Notes under the pieces: model-generated
The model's input: only the letters and a program-made list of their open reading frames with translations
What the model was told of the DNA's origin: nothing
Database searches by the model: none
Shown here: positions 1-10,513 of the stretch, piece after piece
How positions within the stretch are numbered: position 1 is the stretch's first letter
Layout of the letters: each line of letters opens with the position of its first letter
Made by a program: the position numbers and the translations under genes
Origin: Eudromia elegans
Lineage: Eukaryota > Chordata > Aves > Tinamiformes > Tinamidae
DNA length: 64,000 bases
Reading direction: 5' to 3'
NCBI GenBank assembly: GCA_003342815.1
Contig: PTEX01000473.1
Location: 1-64,000 of the forward strand

Positions 1-975
1 AGCGGGGGCAAGGACGGCGCTGGCCGCTCTTCTCACCTGAGCCTGGCGACGGCCATGGCGTGTGGCAAGAGCAGGAGGTCCCTGCTCTTGGTGCGCTGGC
101 GCCGCGTCACCAGCACACGGTCGCAGAGCAGGAGCCGGGGGCTCCTNCGCGACACAAAGGCGCCGAGTGGCGCCAGGGGCCGCGAGGCTTCCCCGGGCAC
201 GAGTCCGTGGCCGTTGGCAGGACTCATGCCGTCGGGGACCCCGGACCCCTGCTGCGGGTCCTCAGCGGGGTCACGTGCGCCCCGGGCGCCGCAGCANATG
301 GCCTGGCCCATGGTGACACGGCCAGGCAGAGGGCTGCGGTGCGAGCCTGTCCCACGCCGACGCTCGGCAAGCGCTGGTCAGGTTGCACCGAGCCTGCAGC
401 ACTGAAACTACGCCGCCAACACCGCTGGGCTGGAGCCTGCGACTCCCTGCTGCCCCGTGCCGGCACAGCGCTGCACTGGAGCCGGGCGTGCACGCGTGCC
501 CTTATCACCCGTGTGCCAGTAGGGCGCATTGTGATGCGCCAGCCGGGTCATAGGGCCAGGGCCAGGCGTGGGCCAGGGCCGTGGGCGCTAAGGGCATTGG
601 GCCGCTGCCCGGCAGCTCCGTCGCTGTCATAGTGTCCCGTCTGCCCGGGCTGGGCCCTGACGGTGGCTCCTGCGATGCCCCTTGGCGCTTGCTTTGCTCT
701 CTGGGTGCGCGGCCCCCATGCCCAGTGCCAGCTCCTGCCATGGAGAGGGTCTAANAGACGTGCTCAGAGACAAGGAGCTGCCCGTGCGTGTGCCAGTGGG
801 GACTGCCGAGGGGAGGCCCAGGGTGAGGGGTGCCTGCGCGAAGGCAGCACATGGGCCAGGGGACCAGCTCTGCGTCACTGAGAAGCCCCAGTGGACGGGC
901 CTCCCCACACACATGCAGCATGCGCTGCTGCTGCTCGCATCTGTGATTGAAGAGAGCGGAGCAGCCCTGTGCTGA
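1..975. other. GC- and CpG-rich segment of unknown nature
   Basis: The sequence is strongly GC-rich with many CpGs and local copies of a gggccagggcc-like motif near 555-590. It ends abruptly where the CR1 tail begins at about 975. Several overlapping open frames exist in different frames, as expected of GC-rich DNA poor in stop codons, and none looks like a known protein. Three ambiguous bases (147, 297, 755) are present. It could be a CpG island, a diverged repeat or a misjoined contig end. Confidence 0.5.
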
Positions 976-979
976 AATC

Positions 980-2440
980 ACAGTTCACAGAATCACACAA
1001 TCCCAGAATGGCTGAGGTTGGAAGGCACCTCTAGAGATCACCTAGTCCAACCCCCCTGCTCCAGCAGGGGCACGTTGCACAGGGTGGCATCCAGGTGGGT
1101 TTGCAAGAGCTTCAAAGCAGGAGACTCCACAACCTCCCTGGGCAGNCTCNTCCAGTGCTCTGTCACCCTCACAGCAAAGATATTCTTCCTCGTATACAGA
1201 TGAAACTCCCTGTGTTTTAATTTATACTCATTACCCCTTGTCCTCTTACTGGCTACCACCGAGAAGGTGGCCCCATTCTCTTTACATTCTCCACTCAGCT
1301 ATTTGTACACATTGCTCAGATCCCCTCTCAAGCTTCTCTTCCCCAGGCTAAGCTAAGCCAGCCCAGCACGCTTAGTCTTTCCTCCTACCAGAGACGTTCC
1401 AGTCCTTTCATGATCTTCGCTGCTCTTCACTAGACTCTGTCTAGAAGTTCCACGCCCCTCCTGTCCTGGGGAGCCCAGAACTGTACCCAATACTCCAGGT
1501 GCGGCCTCACCAGAGCTGAGAGGAGGGGCAGGATCCCTGCCCTCGAGCCGCTGGCAACGCTCCTCCTGATGCAGGCCAGGATCCCATTGGCCTTCTTGGC
1601 CACGAGGGCACATTGCTGACTCATGGTTAACTTGTTGTCAACCAGAACTCCCAAATCCCTCTCCATGGAGCTGCTTTCCAGCAGGTCAAGCCCTAAGCTG
1701 TGCTGGGGTCTGGGCTTATTGCTCCCCAGGTGCAGGACCTTGCACTTGCCTTTGTTGAATCTCATGAGTTTCCTCTCCGCCCNGCTCTCCAGACAGTCCA
1801 AGTCCCTCTGAATGGCAGCACAGCCCTCTGGGGCTCGCAACCTTTTATTACGACCCTCTGAGCTCTGTCATGCAGCCAGTTCTCAGTCCGCCTCACTATC
1901 CACTCATCTTACCCACACTTGCTGAGCTTCCCTATCAGGATGTTATGGGAAACGGTGTCGAAAGCCGTGCTGAAGTCAAGGGAGACAACATGTATGTCTC
2001 TCCCCTCATCCAGCCAGCCAGTCATCCCATCGTGGAAGGCCATTGGGTTGGTCAAACACAACTGCCCCTTGGGGAATCCATGCCGACTACTCCTGATCAC
2101 CTTCTTTTCCTTCACCTGCCTAGAGATGCTCTCTAGGATGAGCTGCTCCTGCACCTGTCCAGGGACGGCGGTGAGGCTGACTGCCCTCTAGTTTCCCGGG
2201 GCCTCCCTCTTGCCCTTTTTGAAGACTAGAGAGACACCGGTTTCCTTCCAGTCCTCTGGTACCTCCCTCACTCTCCATCACCTCTCTTGCTGAGCAAGCA
2301 CATCCCGCAGTTCCCTCAGTGCTCTTGGCTGCATCCCACCCGTGCCCATAGCTCTATGTGTGTCCTGTTTCCAAACCAGTCTCTGACGCAATCCTCCTCG
2401 ACCAGCGGAACGCCTTCCTCTGAGGTGCTTCCAGGCCACT
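980..2440 (-). mobile_element. CR1 LINE fragment, 5'-truncated with internal deletion
   Basis: Read on the minus strand, the segment runs from the CR1 reverse-transcriptase region to the CR1 3' end. Translated pieces include [20 protein letters not shown] (about 1915-1975) and [14 protein letters not shown] with RFNKGKCKVLHLGSN (about 1725-1830). The low-coordinate end shows the 8-base-like terminal repeats (cacagaat, cacacaat) of avian CR1. The part that should hold the reverse-transcriptase active site between about 1840 and 1880 is missing. Frame breaks and ambiguous bases show that it is dead. Confidence 0.93.
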
Positions 2441-2444
2441 GAAA

Positions 2445-2717
2445 GGTCACCTCCTTTTTCCTTCCCTTTTCTCTTCCCTCTTTACTCATCTCTCTCTTCC
2501 ACCACTCTCTGCCCCAGCTTTTCTCTGCCCTCTTCCCACCTTTCCTCAACTTTGCTCTTCTTCTCTTTTTCCTTTACCACTCTTTTCTCCACCCACTCTT
2601 CTGCCCCGCCTCTTTTACCCAGACCCTCTTCCCTCCCTTCTTTTGTCACCCTTTTTAGCTCCTGCTTTTTTTTCCTTTTTTTCTCCCCGTTTCCTCACTG
2701 TTTTTTTTCTTTATGTT
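2445..2717. repeat. polypyrimidine tract between two CR1 pieces
   Basis: About 270 bases of almost pure C and T on the plus strand separate the two CR1 segments. It consists of diverged CTTTT, TCTTCC and CCCTC blocks without a fixed period. On the minus strand it is a purine tract, which translates as a low-complexity K/E/R-rich open frame that is not a gene. Confidence 0.85.
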
Positions 2718-2718
2718 C

Positions 2719-3050
2719 TTTATGTATGTCTCTCCTTTCATCCAGCCAGTCGAACCTCAGGATGTTCCTCTCCACCCAACTCTCTGTCCTGTCCAGGTCC
2801 CTCTGGATGGCAGCGCACTTCTGCTGGCCACTCCACCCAGTTTGGTGTCATCATTGAACTTGTTCAGGGTGCCCTCGTTGAAGTCGTTGATGAAGAAATT
2901 GAACAGCACTTGGTCCAGCACTGACCCCTGGGGGATACCGCTGGCCACAGGCCTCCAACTAGACTCAGCCTTGTTTATCACCGCCCTCTGGGCTCTGCCA
3001 TCCAGCCAGTCCTTGATACACCTCAGTGTCCACTCATCCAACCCACATAT
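2719..3050 (-). mobile_element. CR1 LINE fragment, reverse-transcriptase core
   Basis: Minus-strand translation gives [20 protein letters not shown], then [20 protein letters not shown] and FNDDTKLGG, the core reverse-transcriptase region of CR1. In the FxDD box the residue before DD is asparagine instead of the usual alanine. The low-coordinate edge (2719-2757) jumps to a stretch similar to 1990-2020, which belongs elsewhere in the element. It ends at AT-rich simple sequence (3045-3135). Confidence 0.9.
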
Positions 3051-3135
3051 ATAATTAATGCATATATCACATATATACACATATACAATACTATATACAC
3101 ATTTATAAATGTATATAATATACACATATATAATT
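3042..3135. repeat. TA/CA-rich simple sequence
   Basis: Irregular atatac, acatat and tatata units border the CR1 core fragment and separate it from the ASCC3 3' untranslated region. Confidence 0.8.
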
Positions 3136-3189
3136 ACTAAAAATTGTCATTTTAAAAAAACCCTTGAAAATGTAGTATGCTTAAGACAA

Positions 3190-3745
3190 AAATTTTATTA
3201 CTGTTCATATGATATATACTTTACATCATTGAAAAATCTAATGCAAACATTTGAATGCACATATTTTTATTAAACATGAAATAAAACACTTTCATCAATA
3301 CTTTATTCAATTCTTAGACCAAACATTCCATTTTTCCTATAAATTAAAAAAGTTCACTATTTAAACTACATTGATACATAGATTACAGAACAATTTTTAG
3401 AATATAGCCCTACATTTGCACAAGGTAAAGTATTCTTTAGTTTCTTATTTTGTTTTGTCAAAATTCAATTATGACAACTATATTTGGAATAAAACAGAAC
3501 AATATGAATTCTGGAAATTTTACAAAGATGAAACAATAAAAGACAAATCTTTATAAAGGAATAAGGCCACTGTGGCTAACTCTGTGTTAGCAGAGTCGAT
3601 ACAGTAGTCACTTTTAATTTCCTAGGTGTCTGGAGGTTAGAAGTTGGTTCCACTAAGGCAAACACATTGTTTTTTCCAGATGTCCAGAATTACCAAATAT
3701 CCCTGTTGCAAGACCAGTTCTTTTAAATCGACTCTTCAGCTCATC
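3190..3745 (-). other. ASCC3 3' untranslated region (approximate)
   Basis: AT-rich sequence follows the stop codon. Canonical AATAAA signals on the minus strand lie at 3302-3307, 3266-3271 and 3194-3199, and an ATTAAA at 3613-3618. The true cleavage site cannot be set from sequence alone; the region is bounded by simple AT sequence and CR1 below 3135. A pair of mutually exclusive small stems is found at 3575-3595. Confidence 0.6.
3302..3307 (-). terminator. candidate polyadenylation signal AATAAA
   Basis: A perfect AATAAA on the minus strand lies 439 bases downstream of the ASCC3 stop. Two further copies (3266-3271 and 3194-3199) follow within 110 bases, so alternative cleavage is plausible. 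Confidence 0.45.
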
Positions 3746-3893
3746 CTACTCCACAGACAGGTGACTCATTGCATCCAACACATCTGTTGGGACTTGTGCT
3801 GAAGTACTAGCTGGGATAATATTCAAATAAACGTCATATTGTTGGTCCATGCCAAGGTAACTGTCACTCATGATATACAATGTGTAGATACAC
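3746..3893 (-). CDS. ASCC3: ASCC3 last coding exon with stop codon
   Basis: One base finishing a lysine codon, 48 codons and a TAG stop (3746-3748) give fragment residues 559-607. The first half (CIYTLYIMSDSYLGMDQQYD) is nearly identical to mammalian ASCC3. The tail after YLNI (PASTSAQVPTDVLDAMSHL) is diverged but keeps the ASxSAQV pattern. The end position agrees with the family's normal C-terminus, so the protein is not truncated. Confidence 0.97.
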
Positions 3894-4021
3894 CTAAAAC
3901 ATTAAAAAGTGAAAAACAAAAAAAACCAAACCCAAAACAGAGAAGTATTAGTTTGGAAGATAGTCTTAGCTACTGGGAAAGAAAAATTATTATGAAATCT
4001 CAGTTTCAAAATTTAACTTAC
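3894..4021 (-). other. ASCC3 last intron, 128 bp
   Basis: A short intron between the last two coding exons, with donor GTAAGT and acceptor gttttag. Nothing else is seen in it. Confidence 0.95.
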
Positions 4022-4197
4022 TTTCCAGGGCTTTCTGGAGTATAAAAAGCAACTGAAACAGTATTTCGATTTCTGACATATCCAATTCTTTTCAGGGCAA
4101 TGAGTTCTTTTTTGTCAATTTCTCCCAATATCAGAAACCAGCCTTCGTCTTTAACTTTGGGGAATCGGGGAGCCGCTGCTTTACTGTCTTGCTTTCC
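4022..4197 (-). CDS. ASCC3: ASCC3 exon: Ig-like domain
   Basis: Fifty-eight codons and two trailing bases give fragment residues 501-559. After a poorly conserved start (GKQDSKAAA), the segment PRFPKVKDEGWFLILGEIDK and KELIALKRIGYVRN matches ASCC3 closely. It forms strands of the C-terminal Ig-like domain. The acceptor is cctaacag|GGA and the donor is GGAAA|GTAAGT. The split AA|G codes for lysine. Confidence 0.97.
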
Positions 4198-4699
4198 CTG
4201 TTAGGAAAAAGAAGCAATTCACTTCAACTGGAAATCATACTTCCACAATACCATTTTTCCTTGAATGAAGAAAGCCAGAAAAAAATATATTGTCAGGAAT
4301 TTTTGCATAATACTAGAATTAATCAAATCCAACCTAATTTTTTTGTCATTTCTTTCCAAATAAAGAGTTTAAAAAAATGGAGTCCACAGAAAGGAAGATA
4401 GAATATAAGATTCCACTTACTTTCTGAGTTAAGAAAAAACAAATGGAAATATTTTCTTTTTTTTTTGTAATTTCATCTACTATATTCCAAATGCTACATG
4501 AGTTAATGGTAAAGCTCTTGTGTATCTCTTTAAATGATATTAAAACAGCATCATTTCAGATTAACATAAAGACAAAAAGGCACAGCCCTTTGAAACGTGT
4601 GCAGCTGGTGGCATTTCTGTCTTGGAACATAAAGATGTCAGAGAGAGCAGTGAGGGAACCCACCCAAGGAGAAACAGAGAATGGGGCTGATGTTCCAGC

Positions 4700-4955
4700 C
4701 TGCCCAGTGTCCAATCCACACTTCTGGAGGTTTCCTATAAGGATGTTGTGGGAGACTGTGTCGAAAGCCTTGCTGGAGTCAAGGTAGACAACATCCACGG
4801 CTTTCCCATCATCCATCCATCCATCCATCCATCCATCCATCCATCCATCCATCCATCCATCCATCCATCCATCCATCCATCCATCCATCCATCCCATCGT
4901 AGAAGGCTTCAGGTTCATCAAACAGGACTCCCCCTTGGTGAATACATGGCAGCGC
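4700..4955 (-). mobile_element. CR1 LINE fragment with internal microsatellite
   Basis: Minus-strand translation gives [20 protein letters not shown], the same CR1 region as at 1915-1975, flanked on the other side by CR1-like sequence (4895-4950). In place of the usual CR1 segment rich in catcca there is an 85-base ATCC repeat. The fragment sits in the intron between the Ig-domain exons of ASCC3. Confidence 0.9.
4810..4894. repeat. (ATCC)n microsatellite, about 21 copies
   Basis: An uninterrupted CATC/ATCC tetranucleotide array of 85 bases lies inside a CR1 fragment. It produces an artificial MDGW-repeat open frame on the minus strand. Perfect repetition over this length predicts high length polymorphism. 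Confidence 0.98.
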
Positions 4956-5050
4956 CCTAAGAAGTGTTGCGCTCTGTAAAGCCCTATTGATAATGTAAAT
5001 GGATTTTTGAACTCTTATGCACTCGGGAAGGAAATGATAAATATATCTAC

Positions 5051-5257
5051 CTGATATCCCATCTGGCTTCTCTGCAGGTTTATCTGCAGCACATACTCTT
5101 GATCAGCATGCAACCTGATCCACTTTTTCTCATCTCGCATGTCTGTTGTCAAAGAAGGAATGGGCACTTCATTATGTGCCTGAACTGCGTCATCCCAACA
5201 GCCTTTGATGCTCAAGCTAATGGTCAGAATTGGCAAACGGGACAAGAAATTCCAAGC
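5051..5257 (-). CDS. ASCC3: ASCC3 exon: Sec63 unit, start of Ig-like domain
   Basis: Sixty-nine codons in phase 0 at both ends encode fragment residues 432-500. The peptide starts [19 protein letters not shown] and includes [20 protein letters not shown]. From the family structure, this is where the helical part of the Sec63 unit passes to the C-terminal beta-sandwich (FN3/Ig-like). The acceptor is ttcctgcag|GCT and the donor is TATCAG|GTAGAT. Confidence 0.97.
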
Positions 5258-8200
5258 CTGCAGGAAAAAACAGACCGCAGTGAATTACCAGACAGCCCAT
5301 ACAATTCAGACTATTGTCATTACAATCAAAATAACTCAGTGTGTGCAGTCTACATGTTTATTAGATACAAAGATAATTTTAGTATGTATTTAAATCTAAT
5401 ATTTAATAGTTCAGTGCTTAGAATCAGAAGCATAAAATACTTTACATTAACCTCTCACAATACTTTTTTTTTTAAGGAAACACCTATGAAACCCCTCAAG
5501 CACATTATACATGCCCACTAAGATTACAGATGTGTGAACACAGGAAAAATTTCTTACTGCTCCCGATTAAAGTATTTTTTTCCTGTAAGCCACTTAAAAA
5601 CTAGTATAATTAAGTTTTAAATTAAACTTCCTTAGCATAATCCATGAAGAACAAGTCACTGCAGTGCTAATTAGCAATGGGCAAACCTCAGAGAGTTCAG
5701 AGGATCAGTTCAGATAATTAAGCAAAAGTTCAAAAGCTTATCCAAAGTTATCTGCACTTTTTTTAGGGTTTTTTTTGCATGCATCCTCATGAGCTTCCTT
5801 TTTGCAGCCCTTCTGCAGCTTCCCAAGTCTCTAAGTTTGCTCATGAGCTGCATCAGTCCCTCACCTTCATCGTTCGTTTTTCTAGAGTGATCAGTTGCTA
5901 AAGTTGTTCAGCTTGTGTAGCTGATCATGACACAGTCTTTAATCCTGTGTGTAGCAATTAATACGGCATCCTAAAAATACTGCTCTGCTCCATCCTTCAT
6001 GCTGGACTCCATCAGACAAGGACGAGCAGTTCTGAGGTGCCTGACAAAGCTGGGGAGAGTAATGCAGGCTGTCATTTAGTATAAAGAAGATGGGCTTATG
6101 CCATCAGTGCAACCTGTTAGGAAGCGGGAAGAGAAGCTTTGCTGGAGAATGGAGTGAGTGATTCGGGGCCTCATTATGAGTGAAAAAGAGAAGAAACAGG
6201 CACTGGGAGAAAAATGAATGAGAAGACAACAACCCCCTGCCCTTCCCCTCCTCCTCAAAACTATTAACATCTCCTGTGTTTTCAAACAACACTTACAAAA
6301 AGATAGAGGGAGGGAGGGAAGGAGCCCAACAAAAGAAGAATATTGCTCTTGGTAAAAAGCCAGCTGATATCGAATGGAGCCCTTCTGGGAATGGAGAAGG
6401 TACACACAGTCACATGGGCAATACTGGCAGGGAATGGAAATATTTTATCTGCAAAAGGCTTATATCTGCTTGTTTTTCATGCACCGCTTTGGCCATCCTG
6501 CACTTTTCAACAAACGTTTTTTCCTGCAGCTTGTGCTCAATGCTGCCTTCCCGGAGACACCGCTGCCATGAGGCATCGTACCAAGAGGGGCCCCTGCCCG
6601 TGCGCCCTCAGCCTGCTGCAGCCTCAGCCCTCAGGCTGCGCGGCCAGAGCCGCTCACTCTCCGGGACGGGATCCTCCTCCTGGCAGGCTCTTCCTCTCAT
6701 CCCTCATCCCCCTCACTGTGCTGCACAGCGGCAGGCACCAGCTTGCCAGGCATTTTGGGGACAGCAGGAACTCTGATCAGCTGGAAGCTGATTGTGAAAA
6801 CATATTTGCTAATCTTGTAAGCCCTCTAAGTAGGAGCCTCCAGAGCCACCGAATGCAGGGGTCCTACCTCCTCCTCCCCTGCTGGCACCGGGATTCCCGT
6901 AGCCACCTGGCTACCAGCCACTTTGCTTCGACTGCCAGTGAGGGGGTCGATACGATCCCAGCTCCTCTCATCCCAGCTTCTCGCTTTGCCCCTCCATGGC
7001 ATTTGTGCCGCTGGGCATTGAGCTAGCTCAGGAAAGGTAAAAATAAAAGCCTGGAGAAGGGGAGCAGAACTCCCCTTTTGGGTGCAGGGCAGACTTATGC
7101 TGGATTAAAACGTCTGTATTGCTGTAGCCTAGCTGAACTAAATGAGAAAAAACGATTTAGGTCAAGATGAACCTCTCTCTCCCCACCTTGGTTTTGTGCA
7201 TGAGCAGAGGTGCCCAGTCAGTGGAGAAGGTGGCAGGGCCAGCTGTGAGGGCTCGGGGAATTGGAGGGCATCACAGGAGCCCCTGGTAGTGGCACTAGTG
7301 CACTTAACGGTGCTCCAGCCAAGGAAGGACAGGGAAAGGATCAATAGCCACTGAAAAGGCAGAACACCAAGGGAAAAATGATCCCCCTTCCCGACCCAGC
7401 TCAAAGGAGAAAAGGAAAAACAAGGCAGAGTCTCGAAGGAGCAGAAAAAGCAACTCCACATCCTGCCAGCCTCTCAGGACACAACACACAGAGAGACTAA
7501 AGCTACCTCCACCAGATCACACCGGATGGGACAACCTGAACACCTGCACCTTACCTGGCAGATAGTTTTCTGATTAACAACTTCTCTGATAAAAGCTGCT
7601 GTTGGACCTTTACAGACACAGAGGGAGGTTCTCACCGCACTAATAAGGCAGAGCAGCTCCACAGTCCTCAGCAGAATCACCCTGCTCGACCTATACCAAC
7701 CTGCTGATCACCCCCTGTTTGGTCCTGTTCATATCCTGCAACCCGACCGTACTTCATCTGTCAGGTTCCTATAGAGCTTTTACAGTGTTAACCAAACAAA
7801 GCGACTCTGGGTAACTTTCAGATCGCATAAAAGGTAGTTGGGATTACTATCAATTCTCCAGGCCTTACATTTTTGACAATTACAGATTAAGTTAGCAGTG
7901 CTTGATTATTTATAAAGCATTGATATTAAGCTGTCTCAATAGTATAAATATCAGCTTAGTACTTTAAAAGATACCTAAGTAACTTACACACTGAAAAAAG
8001 ATTACCGACTCAGAACTAATCACTGATACAGAAATGAAGCTGCAGCCAAAAACTCGAGATAGAATCTAAGTAATTGCAGCATTCAAGCCCTTTGACTTTC
8101 AATAAGGCTTAGGACTGTAACTAACATTTGGAAAATTAAAGCCAGGCTCCCACGTCACTTAAGTATTTTTAAAAATCAATTTTACTGTTTTTTTGCTGTA

Positions 8201-10513
8201 TAGGATTACATATGCATATATTCCCTCCTTCTGAACACATAAACACACCCACATGTGCATGCACATATATATACAGTGTAGATATTCACCCACAAAACCC
8301 AAAGATTCAAATCAATCACATGAGAAATTCTTCACGAACCTTTGAAAACATTATTAGCATTTTTGTCAATAATCTCTCTCCCCAGGACTTAGCCTAATAT
8401 TCCAAATCCATGAGCAGCTTCAAGAGTTGCTATTTAAAAATTAATTACCAATGTGCTTAAAAGATTTCTTCTTCTTTCTAAATGTGAAATTTCTTTCCTT
8501 TTCCTGCATTTTCCAAAGATATTTAAAGCTCAAACTTTAGTGAATTCATGCTGGGAATAGATTTAAAATACAGGGAAAATATACTGTGAGTTAGAAGTAA
8601 AAGTTTTATACTGTTAAAAAAAAGAATGTTCTAGGCATTTTGCTGACACACCATCACTTTATTTTGATGCTGTCCTGGTCCAGTTCCAGGATAGCACGCT
8701 TAAAGACTGCAATCCTAGCATAAGCTGTTCTTACAAACAACATAAATAGATATTTTTATGGATTTTTTTTTTCTCTTGGTTGCCCCTGTTCCATACAGTG
8801 AGTTGTACATTTAAAGCTTTGCATGTGAAAGCATTCAACAAGCAGTCTTAATATGATTTTTGACTCGGTGCAAAGTATTAAAATCTGTTTTTTTGCAAAA
8901 AAAAGTGCTGTAAAGAAATTACCATGTTGGCAACAAAGGGTTCACATTGCAGTGCATAACACAGTCAGGGCTTTGCTATACACAAGGCCATTCTGAACTC
9001 CTGGAAACGAAACTTTCTCCTTATACGATGCTACAGAATTATGTTTTTCCCTCCTATATGCATCTGTATTTACAAACACAGATATACAGAGATACACGGG
9101 CTCTCGCAGAGTGTACATACACACCACATACACACAAGCTATTTTTGAAGAAACTGCTAAGACATTTCAATACCAGCCAAACATATTTATCTGAGGATTA
9201 ATCTTCATCTATTGAATCAGACGAGAACACTGCCATGCATACAATTATTTAATTAGCAGCCAAATCCTCTGCCAGTCAGCAGCCGTTCCAGGCATACTGA
9301 TGGGGCAGTAGATGCAAATCGCACAGTAGTACTGCTTTTTCTCATTACTACTGCAATTAGCACTTAAATTGATGCTTTAAACATACTAATTTCTGGAATA
9401 ATTCAGGATTTGTATGTTACCTGGGATCGCCTCACTGCAGAGGCGACACCAGATTGCTACGCAAATTGAAGCACTTTTGAGCCAAATAACCATCATCATA
9501 TCAGACAGAGCCAATTTGCATTTGCTTTTAAAGATAACAGAATGGCAATTTATGCAAATAAATTAAGTAAGTTTACTTCTGAGTTCTCCCTGAACTAATT
9601 ATAACAATGTTCTAATTTTTTATCACATCTAAAAGTTGGACTGAAATCAATGTGTATTATGTTAGAAATATAGTCTTAGTGCAAGTCTTGTTTTGATGTT
9701 AATACATTTTCTTAATTCAAAATTTTGATGGTAATTTACTTACAAACACAGATGTTTTCCATAGATGTTTAAGTATTTTTCCTTTTGTGTGCATACCAGT
9801 AATAGGTTTAACTGAAGCTGAACAGTCACATACAAGACATATTGCTGTCTTGTCAAATATTCAAATAAAAATATCTCTGAAGCACACATTTTCTTTGTTC
9901 ATACGTTTCTTTTAAATCAACAGTCTTACAGTGTAATGAATACCATGGGATATGGTTATCCTTTGCTGGGAACTGCTGGAAGCTGAAAATAAGACTCTTA
10001 GTAGCCTCAATATTTTAAAGTATTTTTTGCTTCCCTCTGTAACTGTGAAAATTCAATCTGCTTTTTCTGCTTCAATCATCAAATGAGTGCTGGATCTTTT
10101 ACCAAGGGTGTTCTCAGAAACTACAGTGTTTGACAGACCACTTCAGAGACCAGCTACAGTGGCACTTGCAATGCTTGTATTCCCAGTGCATAGCTGACCA
10201 TGAAACGGTTGATAAATGTCAGTGGATTGAATGACCTAGACAAGCATCTGAAGGCAAAAAGATTTGATAATATTGGCTACGGACCCTACTCTGTTACTGA
10301 TTATTTAATAGAGAATAAGGGAAAATAATGTTTAGAAAGTACGCAGGGAAGGACCTCTGTAAAGCTAGCTGTACCCTGACATTACAGCAATGAATGTATT
10401 GCCTTTTATACAGAATATCATGTGATATTTGCCAAAAGGAAGTGAGTATTTCTTTTCCCAGTCACTCTTCCCTTCCAGTCATACTCCTAACGAACGCTGG
10501 TTGGAAATCATAC
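5258..10513 (-). other. ASCC3 intron, 5.3 kb
   Basis: The 5990-7700 part is more GC-rich than its surroundings and carries a 227-codon open frame on the plus strand (6343-7026) without recognisable domains. The 9200-9570 part is repeat-free and holds three perfect POU octamers. TA/CA-rich simple sequence lies at about 8200-8290 and 9060-9135. Confidence 0.85.
9230..9570. promoter_or_regulatory. candidate enhancer with POU octamer cluster
   Basis: Three perfect octamers (ATGCAAAT at 9312-9319 and 9552-9559, ATTTGCAT at 9514-9521) lie within 250 bases, together with a TTAATTAG homeodomain-type core near 9250. POU-family factors bind octamers. No repeat is recognised in the stretch. Function is inferred only from motif density. 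Confidence 0.4.

Larger units (their letters stand above)
4198..5050 (-). other. ASCC3 intron, 853 bp
   Basis: Besides AT-rich sequence, this intron contains a CR1 fragment (4700-4955) that has been expanded internally by an ATCC microsatellite (4810-4894). The insertion leaves both splice sites untouched. Confidence 0.93.

Noticed and set aside
55..981. Several overlapping open frames in the GC-rich left edge
   Set aside because: They occur in many frames at once, contain ambiguous bases and match no family; high GC lowers stop frequency.
2316..2857. K/E/R-rich and F/S-rich open frames on both strands
   Set aside because: They are translations of the polypyrimidine tract and its CR1 flanks.
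4556..4921. Open frame with an MDGW repeat on the minus strand
   Set aside because: It is the translation of the ATCC microsatellite inside a CR1 fragment.
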